In this document: positions 1 to 7,936 of the stretch, piece by piece
Position numbering within the stretch: position 1 is the stretch's first letter
Layout: every line of letters starts with the position of its first letter
NCBI GenBank assembly: GCA_905234795.1
Contig: CAJOIQ010000026.1
Coordinates: 1-35,408 of the forward strand
Source: an uncultured Bacteroidales bacterium
GTDB taxonomy: Bacteria > Bacteroidota > Bacteroidia > Bacteroidales > UBA932
Length of the DNA stretch: 35,408 nt
Direction: 5' to 3'
The notes under the pieces: model-generated
Databases searched by the model: none
What the model was told of the DNA's origin: nothing
The model's input: the letters and a program-made list of their open reading frames with translations, nothing else
Made by a program: the position numbers and the translations under genes

Positions 1-65
1 TCGACTTGCATGTGTTAAGCCTGCCGCTAGCGTTCATCCTGAGCCAGGATCAAACTCTTCATTGT
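1..65 (-). rRNA. rrs: 16S ribosomal RNA, 5' end (partial)
   Basis: The reverse strand reads the universal 16S start: GAAGAGTTTGATCCTGGCTC at the 5' end, then the AACGCTAGCGGCAGGCTTAA block typical of Bacteroidota. Aligning the GAAGAG with E. coli numbering puts the mature 5' end near position 65. The rest of the gene lies beyond the left edge of the window. A leader of about 155 nt separates it from its promoter. Confidence 0.97.
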
Positions 66-225
66 ATATTTTTTATAATGCTAGCTTGTCCTGACGCTTA
101 GTTTCTCTAAAGAAACTGACGCTCGTTTGTACTTGCTTCCTTGTACTTTCCTTTCAGTCTTTTCAATGAACTTTTCACTACCCGTTAGGGCGTATAAAAT
201 CCCGCTCTTTTTAGAAGCGGGACTG

Positions 226-256
226 CAAAGGTACGAACATTTTTTGAATCGGCAAA
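226..256 (-). promoter_or_regulatory. rRNA operon promoter
   Basis: On the minus strand there is TTTG (253-256), a 19-nt spacer and TACCTTTG (226-233). This is an exact match to the Bacteroidota primary-sigma consensus TTTG-N19-TAnnTTTG, and it points at the 16S gene. An A/T-rich tract lies just upstream (257-285). The transcribed leader begins with a small hairpin, CCCGCT (201-206) paired with AGCGGG (216-221), and has another, AGTTTC/GAAACT, at 100-117. Confidence 0.88.
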
Positions 257-284
257 TTTTTTCTCACTTTTTTTCGATTTTTTT

Positions 285-327
285 GAGATTCCTCGACTTC
301 GCCTTCGGCTATGCTCGGAATGACAAG
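285..327 (+). repeat. Short hairpin repeat, copy 1 (same family as the one inside manA)
   Basis: The segment reads GAGATTCCTCGACTTC (285-300), a 12-nt insert, then GCTCGGAATGACAA. It folds as ATTCC-TCGA / TCGGAAT. The copy inside manA (19494-19522, opposite strand) has the same layout with ATCCC/GGGAT in the stem, so the stem changes are compensatory. It sits between the rRNA promoter and the Tricorn-like gene. Confidence 0.7.
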
Positions 328-336
328 AATTATTCG

Positions 337-344
337 TATATTTG
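337..344 (+). promoter_or_regulatory. -7 box of the Tricorn-like gene
   Basis: TATATTTG matches TAnnTTTG and lies 32 nt before the start codon at 377. No clear TTTG is seen at the expected -33 position, so only the -7 element is supported. Confidence 0.45.
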
Positions 345-376
345 GAACTTACATACCTTATTAATTACGCACGCAT

Positions 377-3300
377 ATGAAGCGACTTTTCATCGGCCTT
401 GCAGCCATCCTGACAGTAAGCATCAGCGCAGGAGCGCAGGAAATCCCCGCCTGGATTCGTAAAAACGCCATTTCCCCGGACGGCAAAACCGTGGCCTTCT
501 CCTATAAGGGAGACATTTTCACCGTCCCGGTAACGGGCGGGCAGGCCCGTCAGCTCACCTCTCACCGCGCCTATGAGAGCGACCCCGTATGGTCGGCCGA
601 CGGAAAACAGATTGTCTTCACCTCCACGCGCGAAGACAGCAAGGACCTCTATGTCACTTCCGTGGAAGGCGGCGTTCCCAAGCGCCTCACCTCCATGCCG
701 GGCAATGAGACGCCCCTGGCGGTATCGGCCCTGGGAGAGGTATACTTCACGTGGTACCACGCCGACCTCCAGAGCCCCGGCTTCCAGGGTTTCCCCGGAG
801 ATCCCGCCCTGTACAAGACTTCCCTGGACGGCGCCGCGCCCCGGCTGGTGACGTCGCTCACCGTGAGCGCCATGAGCATCGGCCCCGACGGCACCATCCT
901 CTATGAGGACTGGAAGGGCTACGAGGATCCCCTGCGCAAGCACCACACCTCCTCCGTCACCCGGGACATCTGGGTAGTGAAAGGCGGAATCGGCCCGCAA
1001 GGCCAGTTCACCCAGCTCACCAGCTTCGGCGGAGAGGACCGCAATCCCGTGCTGGGGGCCGATGGAGACAGTTTCTACTTCCTGAGCGAGCGCTGGAAGA
1101 GCAACTCCAACGTGTTCCGCAGCAGCATCAGCTATCCCGAGCAGGTGACCCAGCTCACCTTCTTTGAAAAGGATCCCGTGCGCTTCCTGTCCGTGGCGCA
1201 GGACGGCACCATGGCCTATTCCCACAACGGAGACTTGTTTGTGGGAGACAAAAAGCTGGACATCACGCTCTCCCGTGACGAGGACCAGCGGGAAATCAAC
1301 CCCATGAGCCTGCGCAGCGCTACGGCCATCGCCGTCTCCCCCAACGGAAAGGAGATTGCCCTGGTCATGCGCGGAGACGTCTTTGTCACCTCCGTGGACT
1401 ATGCCACCACCCGCCGCATCACCAACACGGCCCAGCAGGAGCGGGGCGTTTCCTTCTCCAAGGACGGCCGTGAACTGTATTATGCCAGCGAGCGAAACGG
1501 TTGCTGGAGCATCTACAAGAGCAGTCTCACCCGCAAGGAAGACAAATATTTCACCTATGCCACAGATATCAAGGAAGAGCGCGTGAGCCCCGAAGGAGAA
1601 ACCTCCTTCCAGATGGAGGTCTCCCCCGACGGCAAGTGGCTGGCCTATCTTCGCAACCGCACGGAACTGGTGATCCTGCCCACCAAGGGCGGCACCCCCA
1701 AGAGCCTGCACAAGGGCATCAACTACTCCTACTCCGACGGAGACCAGCGCTTTGCCTGGAGCCCCGACAGCCAGTACATCCTGTGCAACTGGCAGGCAAA
1801 TGGAGGCTGGAACAACGAGGACATCGCCGTAGTGGAAGTAGAGAGCGGCAAAATCACCAACCTCACCCAGAGCGGATACTCCGACGAAGGCTTCCGCTGG
1901 GCCCTGGGCGGCAAGGCCATGACCTTCACCAGCGACAAAAACGGCTACCGCAGCCACGGCAGCTGGGGGGCCGAGGACGACGTATACATCATGTTCTTCG
2001 ACGGCAAGGCCTACACCGAATTCGGCCGCAGCAAGGAGCAGAAGGAAATAGACAAGATGCTCATGGGAGAGAAGGCCGTGGAGAAGGCCGAGAAAAAGGA
2101 GAAGAAGGACAGCGTTGCCAACAAGGTGGAGAAGATCACCCTGGACCTGGCCGCCCGCGAGGACCGCATCAAGCGCCTCACCCGCTTCTCCAACGCCATC
2201 GGAGACCATTTCCTGGTGCCCGACGGCAGCAAGCTCTACTTCACCCAGCGGTTGGAGAAAGGCTTCGACCTTTGCGCCGTGGATATCGAGAAGGGTGAGG
2301 TTAGCATTGTCAAGAAGGGCGTTTCGGGCCGGTTCTTCCCTGCCCCCGACGGCAAAACCCTCTACATCACCGCCGGCTCCACCATCTCCAAACTGGACGT
2401 AGCTACGGGCAAGGACAAGGCCGTGAGTTTCTCCGGAGACTTCGAGTTCAAGGCACAGCAGGAACGCGAATACATCTTCGAGCACTGCTGGAAGCAGGTG
2501 AAGGAGAAATTCTATGTGGAAGACCTGCACGGCGTGGACTGGGACTACATGCACCACAACTACGCCAGGTTCGTACCTTATATCAATAATGACTACGACT
2601 TCGCCGACCTCCTGTCCGAGATGCTGGGTGAACTGAACGGCTCCCACACCGGCGCCCGGTATCGTCCCCGCGCCACCCGTAACATCGGCCACCTGGGTGT
2701 GCTGTACGACCTTTCCTGGACCGGTGACGGCCTCAAGATTGCCGAAGTCCTGCCCGGCGGCGTACTCTCCAATACCGATGCCGAGATTGCAGCCGGAGAC
2801 ATCATCCTCTCCATCGAAGGCCACGCCATCAAGGCCGGCGACAACTGGCTGAAGTACCTCTACGAGCGTGCAGGCAAGCAGACCGTGCTGCGCATCAAAC
2901 GCGGCGGAAAGGAGAAAGAATACATCGTGACTCCCTCCGCCACCGATGCCACCCTGCTGTACAAGCGCTGGGTGCGCCAGCGGGAGGAAATGGTGGCCAA
3001 ACTCTCCGGCGGAAAAGTAGGCTACGTGCACGTGGAAGGCATGGACTCCCCCAGTTTCCGGGAGCTCTATTCCAAGGCCCTGGGCAAGTACCGCGGGGCC
3101 GAAGCCCTCATTGTGGACACGCGTCATAACGGCGGCGGCTGGCTGCACGACGACCTGGTCACCTTCCTGGGCGGCAAGGAGTACTGCCTCTTCACTCCCC
3201 GCGGCCAGTACATCGGCCACGAGCCCTTTAACAAATGGACCAAGCCTTCCTGCGTGCTGATGTGCGAGGACAACTATTCCGACGCTTCCGGCTTCCCTTA

Positions 3301-3571
3301 CGCCTACAAGAGCCTGGGCCTGGGTAAACTCATCGGCGCGCCCGTTCCCGGCACCATGACCGCCGTGTGGTGGGAGAACCAGATCAATTCCTTCCTGGTG
3401 TTCGGCATCCCGCAGGTGGGCAACTGGGGCACCAAGGACAACCGCTATATGGAAAACTTCCAGATAGAGCCCGACATCGTGGTTTACAACGATCCGGCAT
3501 CCATTTTGAATGGAAGGGACCTGCAACTGGAAGCCGCAGTGGCCGAAATGCTTAAAGAAATTGAAAAGTAA
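377..3571 (+). CDS. Tricorn-like periplasmic serine protease (S41 family)
   Basis: The 1064-aa product starts with a signal peptide (about residues 1-20, cut after SAGA). Next come WD40/TolB-like propeller repeats with recurring SPDGK motifs (about 30-680), a Lys/Glu-rich stretch near 555-590, then a PDZ domain (about 765-860) and an S41 protease core. The Tricorn catalytic set is visible: Ser756-His757 (GSHTG), the nucleophile pair Ser968-Asp969 (NYSDASG), and Glu1026, which has the same 58-residue spacing from the serine as in archaeal Tricorn. The predicted role is to degrade oligopeptides in the periplasm. Its TAA overlaps the ATG of the glycosyltransferase (TAATG), so the two are probably co-translated. 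The long open frame on the opposite strand is a codon-bias shadow. Confidence 0.9.
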   Translation: MKRLFIGLAAILTVSISAGAQEIPAWIRKNAISPDGKTVAFSYKGDIFTVPVTGGQARQLTSHRAYESDPVWSADGKQIVFTSTREDSKDLYVTSVEGGVPKRLTSMPGNETPLAVSALGEVYFTWYHADLQSPGFQGFPGDPALYKTSLDGAAPRLVTSLTVSAMSIGPDGTILYEDWKGYEDPLRKHHTSSVTRDIWVVKGGIGPQGQFTQLTSFGGEDRNPVLGADGDSFYFLSERWKSNSNVFRSSISYPEQVTQLTFFEKDPVRFLSVAQDGTMAYSHNGDLFVGDKKLDITLSRDEDQREINPMSLRSATAIAVSPNGKEIALVMRGDVFVTSVDYATTRRITNTAQQERGVSFSKDGRELYYASERNGCWSIYKSSLTRKEDKYFTYATDIKEERVSPEGETSFQMEVSPDGKWLAYLRNRTELVILPTKGGTPKSLHKGINYSYSDGDQRFAWSPDSQYILCNWQANGGWNNEDIAVVEVESGKITNLTQSGYSDEGFRWALGGKAMTFTSDKNGYRSHGSWGAEDDVYIMFFDGKAYTEFGRSKEQKEIDKMLMGEKAVEKAEKKEKKDSVANKVEKITLDLAAREDRIKRLTRFSNAIGDHFLVPDGSKLYFTQRLEKGFDLCAVDIEKGEVSIVKKGVSGRFFPAPDGKTLYITAGSTISKLDVATGKDKAVSFSGDFEFKAQQEREYIFEHCWKQVKEKFYVEDLHGVDWDYMHHNYARFVPYINNDYDFADLLSEMLGELNGSHTGARYRPRATRNIGHLGVLYDLSWTGDGLKIAEVLPGGVLSNTDAEIAAGDIILSIEGHAIKAGDNWLKYLYERAGKQTVLRIKRGGKEKEYIVTPSATDATLLYKRWVRQREEMVAKLSGGKVGYVHVEGMDSPSFRELYSKALGKYRGAEALIVDTRHNGGGWLHDDLVTFLGGKEYCLFTPRGQYIGHEPFNKWTKPSCVLMCEDNYSDASGFPYAYKSLGLGKLIGAPVPGTMTAVWWENQINSFLVFGIPQVGNWGTKDNRYMENFQIEPDIVVYNDPASILNGRDLQLEAAVAEMLKEIEK

Positions 3572-4404
3572 TGGACAAAAAACTGGTCATTATCCCTACC
3601 TATAACGAGAAGGAGAACATCGCCGACATCATTTCGGCGGTGTTCGCCCTCCCCGGTGAATTCCACGTTCTGGTCATCGACGACGGCTCCCCCGACGGCA
3701 CCGCCGATATCGTGAAAGGGCTGGCAGCAGGGGAACTCTCCTCAGAATCCGTGACCACCCTCGGTCCCGTAAGAGGGAGGGGCCCGCAGTCAGCGCTCGA
3801 AGAGCGCAACGCACGGGAGGGGTCGCGCAGCGACGATTCTGAGGAGAGTTCCCCTGCCGCCAGGCTGCATTTGATAGAGCGGAGCGGGAAGTTGGGACTG
3901 GGGACGGCGTACCTGACGGGGTTCCGCTGGGCGCTGGAGCAGGGATTTGACTATATCTTCGAGATGGATGCCGACTTTTCCCACGACCCGAAGGACTTGC
4001 TGCGGCTGTACGCCGCCTGCGCCAAGAACGGCGCGGACTTGGCCGTGGGCTCCCGATACTGCAACGGCGTTTCCGTGGTGGACTGGCCCATGAGCCGCAT
4101 CATCATGTCCTACTTTGCATCGACTTATGTGCGCACCATCCTTCGCATGAAGGTGTACGACACCACGGCCGGCTTCGTGTGCTACAGCCGCAATGTGCTG
4201 GAGTCCATGGACCTGGACGCCGTGAAGATGAAAGGCTACGGTTTCCAGATTGAAATGAAATACACGGCCTGGAAGAAAGGCTTCAAGCTCCAGGAAGTTC
4301 CCATCATCTTTACCAACCGCCAGAAAGGCACCTCCAAAATGAGCGGAGGCATCTTCGGCGAGGCCTTCTGGGGCGTCATCGGCCTCCGTTTCCGGAAGTT
4401 TTAG
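3571..4404 (+). CDS. Polyprenol-phosphate mannosyltransferase-like glycosyltransferase (GT2), carrying an in-frame palindromic insert
   Basis: The 277-aa product is a GT2 enzyme of the DPM1 type. It has the nucleotide-binding start IIPTYNEKENI, the DDGSPDGT motif, the metal-binding DADFSHDP motif and VGSRY. It would transfer a sugar from a nucleotide donor to a polyprenyl phosphate at the inner membrane. From recollection, Bacteroidales relatives are about 240-250 aa. The extra length comes from residues about 51-98, encoded by palindromic element A (3721-3863). This stretch is low-complexity, rich in R, S and E, and unrelated to the fold. Sequence on both sides (DGTADIVKGL before, LHLIERSGKLGLGTAYLTGF after) is normal and in one frame. 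It follows the Tricorn-like gene with a 1-nt overlap. Confidence 0.88.
   Translation: MDKKLVIIPTYNEKENIADIISAVFALPGEFHVLVIDDGSPDGTADIVKGLAAGELSSESVTTLGPVRGRGPQSALEERNAREGSRSDDSEESSPAARLHLIERSGKLGLGTAYLTGFRWALEQGFDYIFEMDADFSHDPKDLLRLYAACAKNGADLAVGSRYCNGVSVVDWPMSRIIMSYFASTYVRTILRMKVYDTTAGFVCYSRNVLESMDLDAVKMKGYGFQIEMKYTAWKKGFKLQEVPIIFTNRQKGTSKMSGGIFGEAFWGVIGLRFRKF
3721..3863 (+). repeat. Gene-invading cloverleaf palindrome, copy A
   Basis: The outer arms are 3721-3749 and 3835-3863: 29 nt, complementary except for one position. They enclose an 85-nt core. The core holds hairpin 1 (GTGACC 3751-3756 / GGTCCC 3763-3768, loop ACCCTC), the linker AGAGGGAGGGGCCCGC, hairpin 2 (GCGCTC 3793-3798 / GAGCGC 3802-3807, loop GAA), a second GGGAGGGG block and hairpin 3 (GTCGC-gca-GCGAC). 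The core matches copy B at 78 of 85 positions, in the same plus-strand orientation, whereas the arms differ. It is read through in frame by the glycosyltransferase gene. Confidence 0.92.
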
Positions 4405-4438
4405 GTTGCCCCTCCACCTTCCATCACGCCCAGCGAGT

Positions 4439-4535
4439 GAATTGGCACGAAAAAGCCCGAAAACGTGCCAGTTGAGTTGTGCCCGCGAGCGAACTGGAAC
4501 GAAAATGGCCGAGAACGTTCCAGATGAGTTGCGGG
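4439..4535 (+). repeat. REP doublet, copy 1, downstream of the RAYT gene
   Basis: Two similar units lie in tandem, each a hairpin. Unit 1 pairs TGGCACG (4443-4449) with CGTGCCA (4464-4470). Unit 2 pairs CTGGAACG (4494-4501) with CGTTCCAG (4516-4523). The loops are similar (AAAAnGSCCGARAA) while the stems differ by compensating changes (GGCACG/CGTGCC against GGAACG/CGTTCC). A nearly identical doublet in the same orientation lies at 5627-5723, on the other side of the transposase gene. Confidence 0.9.
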
Positions 4536-4539
4536 AAAC

Positions 4540-5415
4540 TTATCTTAGTTCTTTCGAACCAAGTAATTGCCGGACTACGCGCTCCTTGATGAAAATGTTT
4601 GTGGAGATTTGATAGGAAGTGAAACCGAACTCCCGGTTCAGGACTATAGCCAGTTTGCCTTTATCTTCCTCTGACAGCGAGTGAAGGCTGCGTCCGTCGA
4701 AACGCTTTTGCAATGTCTGCGAAACAATGCTTTCCTGTTCGGCCTTGTTGAATTCACAGATTTCTCCCAGCCTGGAGGCAATTTGAAAGAACAATTCATA
4801 GTCTTTTACCAGGGCAATCTGGAGGTCTTTTGCTTCCGGAAACAGTTTCATAACGAGCGAGGTGTCCACATAGTATGAGGGATGCAAGCCCAGGAAGGAG
4901 TGAAACTGCCACTTCTCCGGAACGGGATCGTGACCACCCAGCAACTTGCGCTGTTCGCGTACCGACATCTGCTTGCCGGGAATACTATCCATTACTTTCG
5001 AAAAATCCGAGTAATAAAGCCAGCCGGAGCCCCACAGGTACCCGCCCACAATGGCCAAACCCTTTTCCAGGGGGTTACGCAAGACATAGAGGATTTCACT
5101 TTTCATCTGGTCCGGAGAAGTGATTCTGGTTAACTTGAACCAATAGTCTTCCGGCAGCGGGTTGAATCCGTCCCGTTTAAGCCGGGCCGACAGTTTTCTT
5201 TTTAGGTAGTCAAACGCTTCCAGGCAATTGGCGCCTGTTCCGCTCAAGATAATATGGATATGATTGGGCATTAGGGTAAAGACATATATCTTTATTGGGA
5301 ACAGAACAGTGATCATCCCCATCAGTATCATGCCAAAGGCAAATTGGGCGACACTGTTAAACAGATTACCGTCCTTGAAGCCGTCTGTGCAAAAGTGGTA
5401 GTAACCCTTCCCCAT
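4540..5415 (-). CDS. REP-associated tyrosine transposase (RAYT, Y1 HUH family)
   Basis: The 291-aa product has a Y1-transposase core. The HUH motif is LMPNHIHIIL with His52 and His54 (numbered from the chosen start). The candidate nucleophile is Tyr110 in YVLRNP, the usual RAYT position. A C-terminal region of about 100 residues ends in a helix-turn-helix-like segment (about 255-290). Known RAYTs cut single-stranded REP hairpins. The gene is bracketed by REP doublets at 4439-4535 and 5627-5723, which are its likely substrates. The ATG at 5415 (MGKGYYHF) is chosen because family members begin there. An ATG at 5451 would add 12 basic residues. The coding sequence is less GC-rich than its neighbours, which suggests transfer. 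Confidence 0.88.
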   Translation of the reverse strand: MGKGYYHFCTDGFKDGNLFNSVAQFAFGMILMGMITVLFPIKIYVFTLMPNHIHIILSGTGANCLEAFDYLKRKLSARLKRDGFNPLPEDYWFKLTRITSPDQMKSEILYVLRNPLEKGLAIVGGYLWGSGWLYYSDFSKVMDSIPGKQMSVREQRKLLGGHDPVPEKWQFHSFLGLHPSYYVDTSLVMKLFPEAKDLQIALVKDYELFFQIASRLGEICEFNKAEQESIVSQTLQKRFDGRSLHSLSEEDKGKLAIVLNREFGFTSYQISTNIFIKERVVRQLLGSKELR

Positions 5416-5469
5416 GGCCCGATATGTCTTTCTTTCTCTTTCTCTGTACATATTGCAAAGGACGGGATA

Positions 5470-5502
5470 TTTATCCGTTTCTTCAAAAATGAAACGGATA
5501 AA
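5470..5502. promoter_or_regulatory. Inverted repeat upstream of the RAYT gene
   Basis: TTTATCCGTTTC (5470-5481) and GAAACGGATAAA (5491-5502) form perfect 12-bp arms around a 9-nt spacer, 55 nt before the chosen RAYT start. It could be an operator, a terminator-like hairpin or part of the mobile unit. The sequence does not decide between these. Confidence 0.5.
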
Positions 5503-5599
5503 GTAAAAAATAGCCTCTCCAGCCTGCTAGAAAGCACTTTCTCCTTTAAACGGAACACGTTTTTGGGTCCTAAAATCGGCTTTTTTTAGAAATATACAG

Positions 5600-5613
5600 G
5601 AAGCCTGCGCCAC
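5600..5613 (+). repeat. Dispersed 14-mer shared with the xerD downstream repeat
   Basis: GAAGCCTGCGCCAC occurs here and again, identically, at 32033-32046. There it is one arm of a hairpin cluster. Here it stands alone, just before REP doublet copy 2. Confidence 0.6.
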
Positions 5614-5626
5614 AAAGCCCCCTACT

Positions 5627-5723
5627 GAATTGGCACGAAAATGCTCAAAAGCGTGCCAATTGACTCAGTCGTGCGAGTCAACTGGAACGAAAATGGCCGA
5701 GAACGTTCCAGATGAGTTGCGGG
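5627..5723 (+). repeat. REP doublet, copy 2, upstream of the RAYT gene
   Basis: This has the same layout and orientation as 4439-4535. Unit 1 pairs TTGGCACG (5630-5637) with CGTGCCAA (5652-5659). Unit 2 pairs CTGGAACG (5682-5689) with CGTTCCAG (5704-5711). Unit 2 and its right flank (ATGAGTTGCGGG) are identical to copy 1. The spacer between units is diverged. It lies in the tex upstream region, so tex must start after it. Confidence 0.9.
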
Positions 5724-5755
5724 GGAAGAAACAAGAAAAGAGGCAGCCATGCACT

Positions 5756-5786
5756 TTGGAAAAACGGGGGAAAAGCGCTAACTTCG
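5756..5786 (+). promoter_or_regulatory. Candidate tex promoter
   Basis: TTTG (5756-5759), 20 nt, then TAACTTCG (5779-5786), which is one mismatch from TAnnTTTG. The box ends 8 nt before the tex ATG, so the transcript would have almost no leader. Confidence 0.45.
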
Positions 5787-5794
5787 TACCCCGT

Positions 5795-7933
5795 ATGAAG
5801 GAACTCTACATTAAGTATATTGCGCAGCTGCTGGGCGTGCAGGCCTGGCAGGTGGAAAACTGCGCGGAACTGTTTGCCGACGGTTGCACGGTGCCGTTCA
5901 TCAGCCGTTACCGCAAGGAACGCACGGGCGGCCTCAACGACATTGAGGTGGCCGAAATCAAGCACTGGACCGAGGTATTTGCCGAGATGGAAAAGCGCAA
6001 GGCCTCCATCCTCAAGACCATCGAGGAACAGGAGAAGCTTACGCCGGGGCTCCAGAAGCAGATTGAGAACTGTGTGAGTTCCAGCGAACTGGAGGACTTG
6101 TACCTGCCGTATCGGCCCAAGCGCAAGACGCGCGCCACGGCAGCCATTGCCAAAGGACTGCAGCCCCTGGCCGATTTACTCTGGAACGGCAAAATCGCCC
6201 ATCCCCGGCAGGAAGCCCAGAAGTATGTGAAGGGAGAGGTGGCCGATGTAGAGGAAGCCCTGCAGGGTGCCCGTGACATCCTGGCCGAAAAGATCAGCGA
6301 AACCGCCGCCAACCGGGAGACGCTTCGCAGCATTTACCGCACCCGCCGCGTGCAGTCCAAAGTGACCAAAGCGGGCCAGGAGAGCCCCGAGGCCGCCAAA
6401 TACCGCAGTTACTTCAGCTTCAGCCAGCCCATCGGCAAAATCCCTGCCCATAATCTGCTGGCCATGCTTCGCGCCCAGGAAGAAGGCTTCCTGAAGGTGG
6501 ACATCGACGCCGATGGAGAAAAGTGCGGCAACAAGCTCTACTACGACTATTGCCAGGCGCAGGGCTACCCCAGCCGGGAAGCCGGAGAACAGGTGCGCGA
6601 GGCCGTGGACGACGCCTGGAAGCGCCTGCTGGACCCTTCCATCACCGGAGAAGTGATTCGGGAGGCCAAGGAAAAGGCCGACATTGAATCCATCCAGGTT
6701 TTCGGAGACAACCTGCGGCAGCTGCTGCTGGCCCCGCCGGTGGGACAGAAACGCGTGATGGCCATCGACCCGGGTTTCCGCACCGGCTGTAAAGTGGTGT
6801 GCCTGGACGCCCAGGGGAACCTGCTGGCGCACGACGTTATCTTCCCGCATCCGCCTGTAGCCAAAAAGATTGAGGCCATCACCAAGGTAGCCGATCTGGT
6901 AGAAAAATACGACATTGAAGTGATTGCCATCGGCAACGGCACCGCCGGAAGGGAAACCGAGGATTTCATCCGCAAGGTGGGCCTGCCGGACAGCATAAAA
7001 GTGTTCTCTGTGAGCGAGGACGGCGCGTCGGTTTATTCGGCCTCCGACGTGGGGCGGGAGGAATTCCCCCAGTACGATGTAACGGTGCGCGGTGCGGTTT
7101 CCATCGGCCGACGCCTGATGGACCCGCTGGCCGAACTGGTGAAGATTGACCCCAAGTCTCTGGGCGTGGGACAATATCAGCACGACGTTGACCAGAGCCT
7201 CCTCAAAGAGAAGCTGGACAACACCGTAGAAAGCTGCGTGAACAGCGTGGGCGTGGCCCTGAACACCGCCAGCCCCTACTTATTACAATACGTGAGCGGC
7301 ATCGGCCCGGCCCTTTCCAAGGCCATCACCGACTACCGTGCGGCCAACGGAGACTTTACCAGCCGGGAGCAACTGAGAAAGGTGCCCCGCCTGGGTGCCA
7401 AGGCCTTCCAGCAGTGTGCGGGTTTCCTGCGCATCGCGGGGGCGGCTAACCCGCTGGACAATTCGGCGGTGCATCCGGAGGCTTATCACATTGTGGACAA
7501 GATGGCCCGGGACCTCAAGGTTTCCACCAGGGAACTGGTGGGCAACGCCGAGCTTTGCAAACAGATCAAGGCGGCCGATTACGTGGAAGGGGACTTCGGA
7601 CTTCCCACCGTGAACGATATCATCCTGGAGCTGCAGAAACCGGGGCGTGACCCGCGCGAGGCTGCACAGGAGTTCTCCTTTGCCGATGACATCCGGGACC
7701 TGGAGGACCTCAAACCCGGCATGGAGCTGCCCGGCCTGGTGACCAACATCACGGCCTTCGGCGCCTTCGTGGACATCGGCCTGCACGAGAACGGTCTCAT
7801 CCACGCCTCCCAGATGGGCGTAAAAGGCATGGCGGTTCCTTCCAAGGTGCTCAAGCTGCACCAGCACGTGACGGTGCAGGTGCTGTCCGTGGACCTGGAA
7901 CGCCGAAGAATTGGACTTAGACTGCTAAAATAA
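5795..7933 (+). CDS. tex: Tex family RNA-binding transcriptional accessory protein
   Basis: The 712-aa product has the full Tex layout: N-terminal helical domain (ISRYRKERTGGL near residues 38-50), YqgF/RNase H-like domain starting at VMAIDPGFRTG (about 321), helix-hairpin-helix region (VSGIGPALSKAI and VPRLGAKAFQQCAGF, about 500-560) and a C-terminal S1 RNA-binding domain (about 642-710, GLVTNITAFGAFVDIG). Tex proteins bind nucleic acid and the transcription machinery. The ATG at 5795 is chosen because the frame upstream of it runs through REP doublet copy 2, while MKELYIKYIAQLL is the normal family start. The DMT permease follows after 3 nt. Confidence 0.93.
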   Translation: MKELYIKYIAQLLGVQAWQVENCAELFADGCTVPFISRYRKERTGGLNDIEVAEIKHWTEVFAEMEKRKASILKTIEEQEKLTPGLQKQIENCVSSSELEDLYLPYRPKRKTRATAAIAKGLQPLADLLWNGKIAHPRQEAQKYVKGEVADVEEALQGARDILAEKISETAANRETLRSIYRTRRVQSKVTKAGQESPEAAKYRSYFSFSQPIGKIPAHNLLAMLRAQEEGFLKVDIDADGEKCGNKLYYDYCQAQGYPSREAGEQVREAVDDAWKRLLDPSITGEVIREAKEKADIESIQVFGDNLRQLLLAPPVGQKRVMAIDPGFRTGCKVVCLDAQGNLLAHDVIFPHPPVAKKIEAITKVADLVEKYDIEVIAIGNGTAGRETEDFIRKVGLPDSIKVFSVSEDGASVYSASDVGREEFPQYDVTVRGAVSIGRRLMDPLAELVKIDPKSLGVGQYQHDVDQSLLKEKLDNTVESCVNSVGVALNTASPYLLQYVSGIGPALSKAITDYRAANGDFTSREQLRKVPRLGAKAFQQCAGFLRIAGAANPLDNSAVHPEAYHIVDKMARDLKVSTRELVGNAELCKQIKAADYVEGDFGLPTVNDIILELQKPGRDPREAAQEFSFADDIRDLEDLKPGMELPGLVTNITAFGAFVDIGLHENGLIHASQMGVKGMAVPSKVLKLHQHVTVQVLSVDLERRRIGLRLLK

Positions 7934-7936
7934 CAC

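Noticed and set aside
365..3526. A 1053-codon open frame on the minus strand opposite the Tricorn-like gene
   Set aside because: It has no family motifs, its composition is what codon bias of the real gene creates on the other strand, and the plus-strand protein has full catalytic motifs. Similar shadow frames lie opposite tex, ygiQ, sppA and DPP III.
4681..5133. Plus-strand ORFs within 4681-5133
   Set aside because: They lie opposite the RAYT gene, whose HUH and Tyr motifs identify the real frame.
5630..5794. N-terminal extension of Tex by 55 codons
   Set aside because: The extension reads through REP doublet copy 2 and has no similarity to Tex. The ATG at 5795 gives the family N-terminus.
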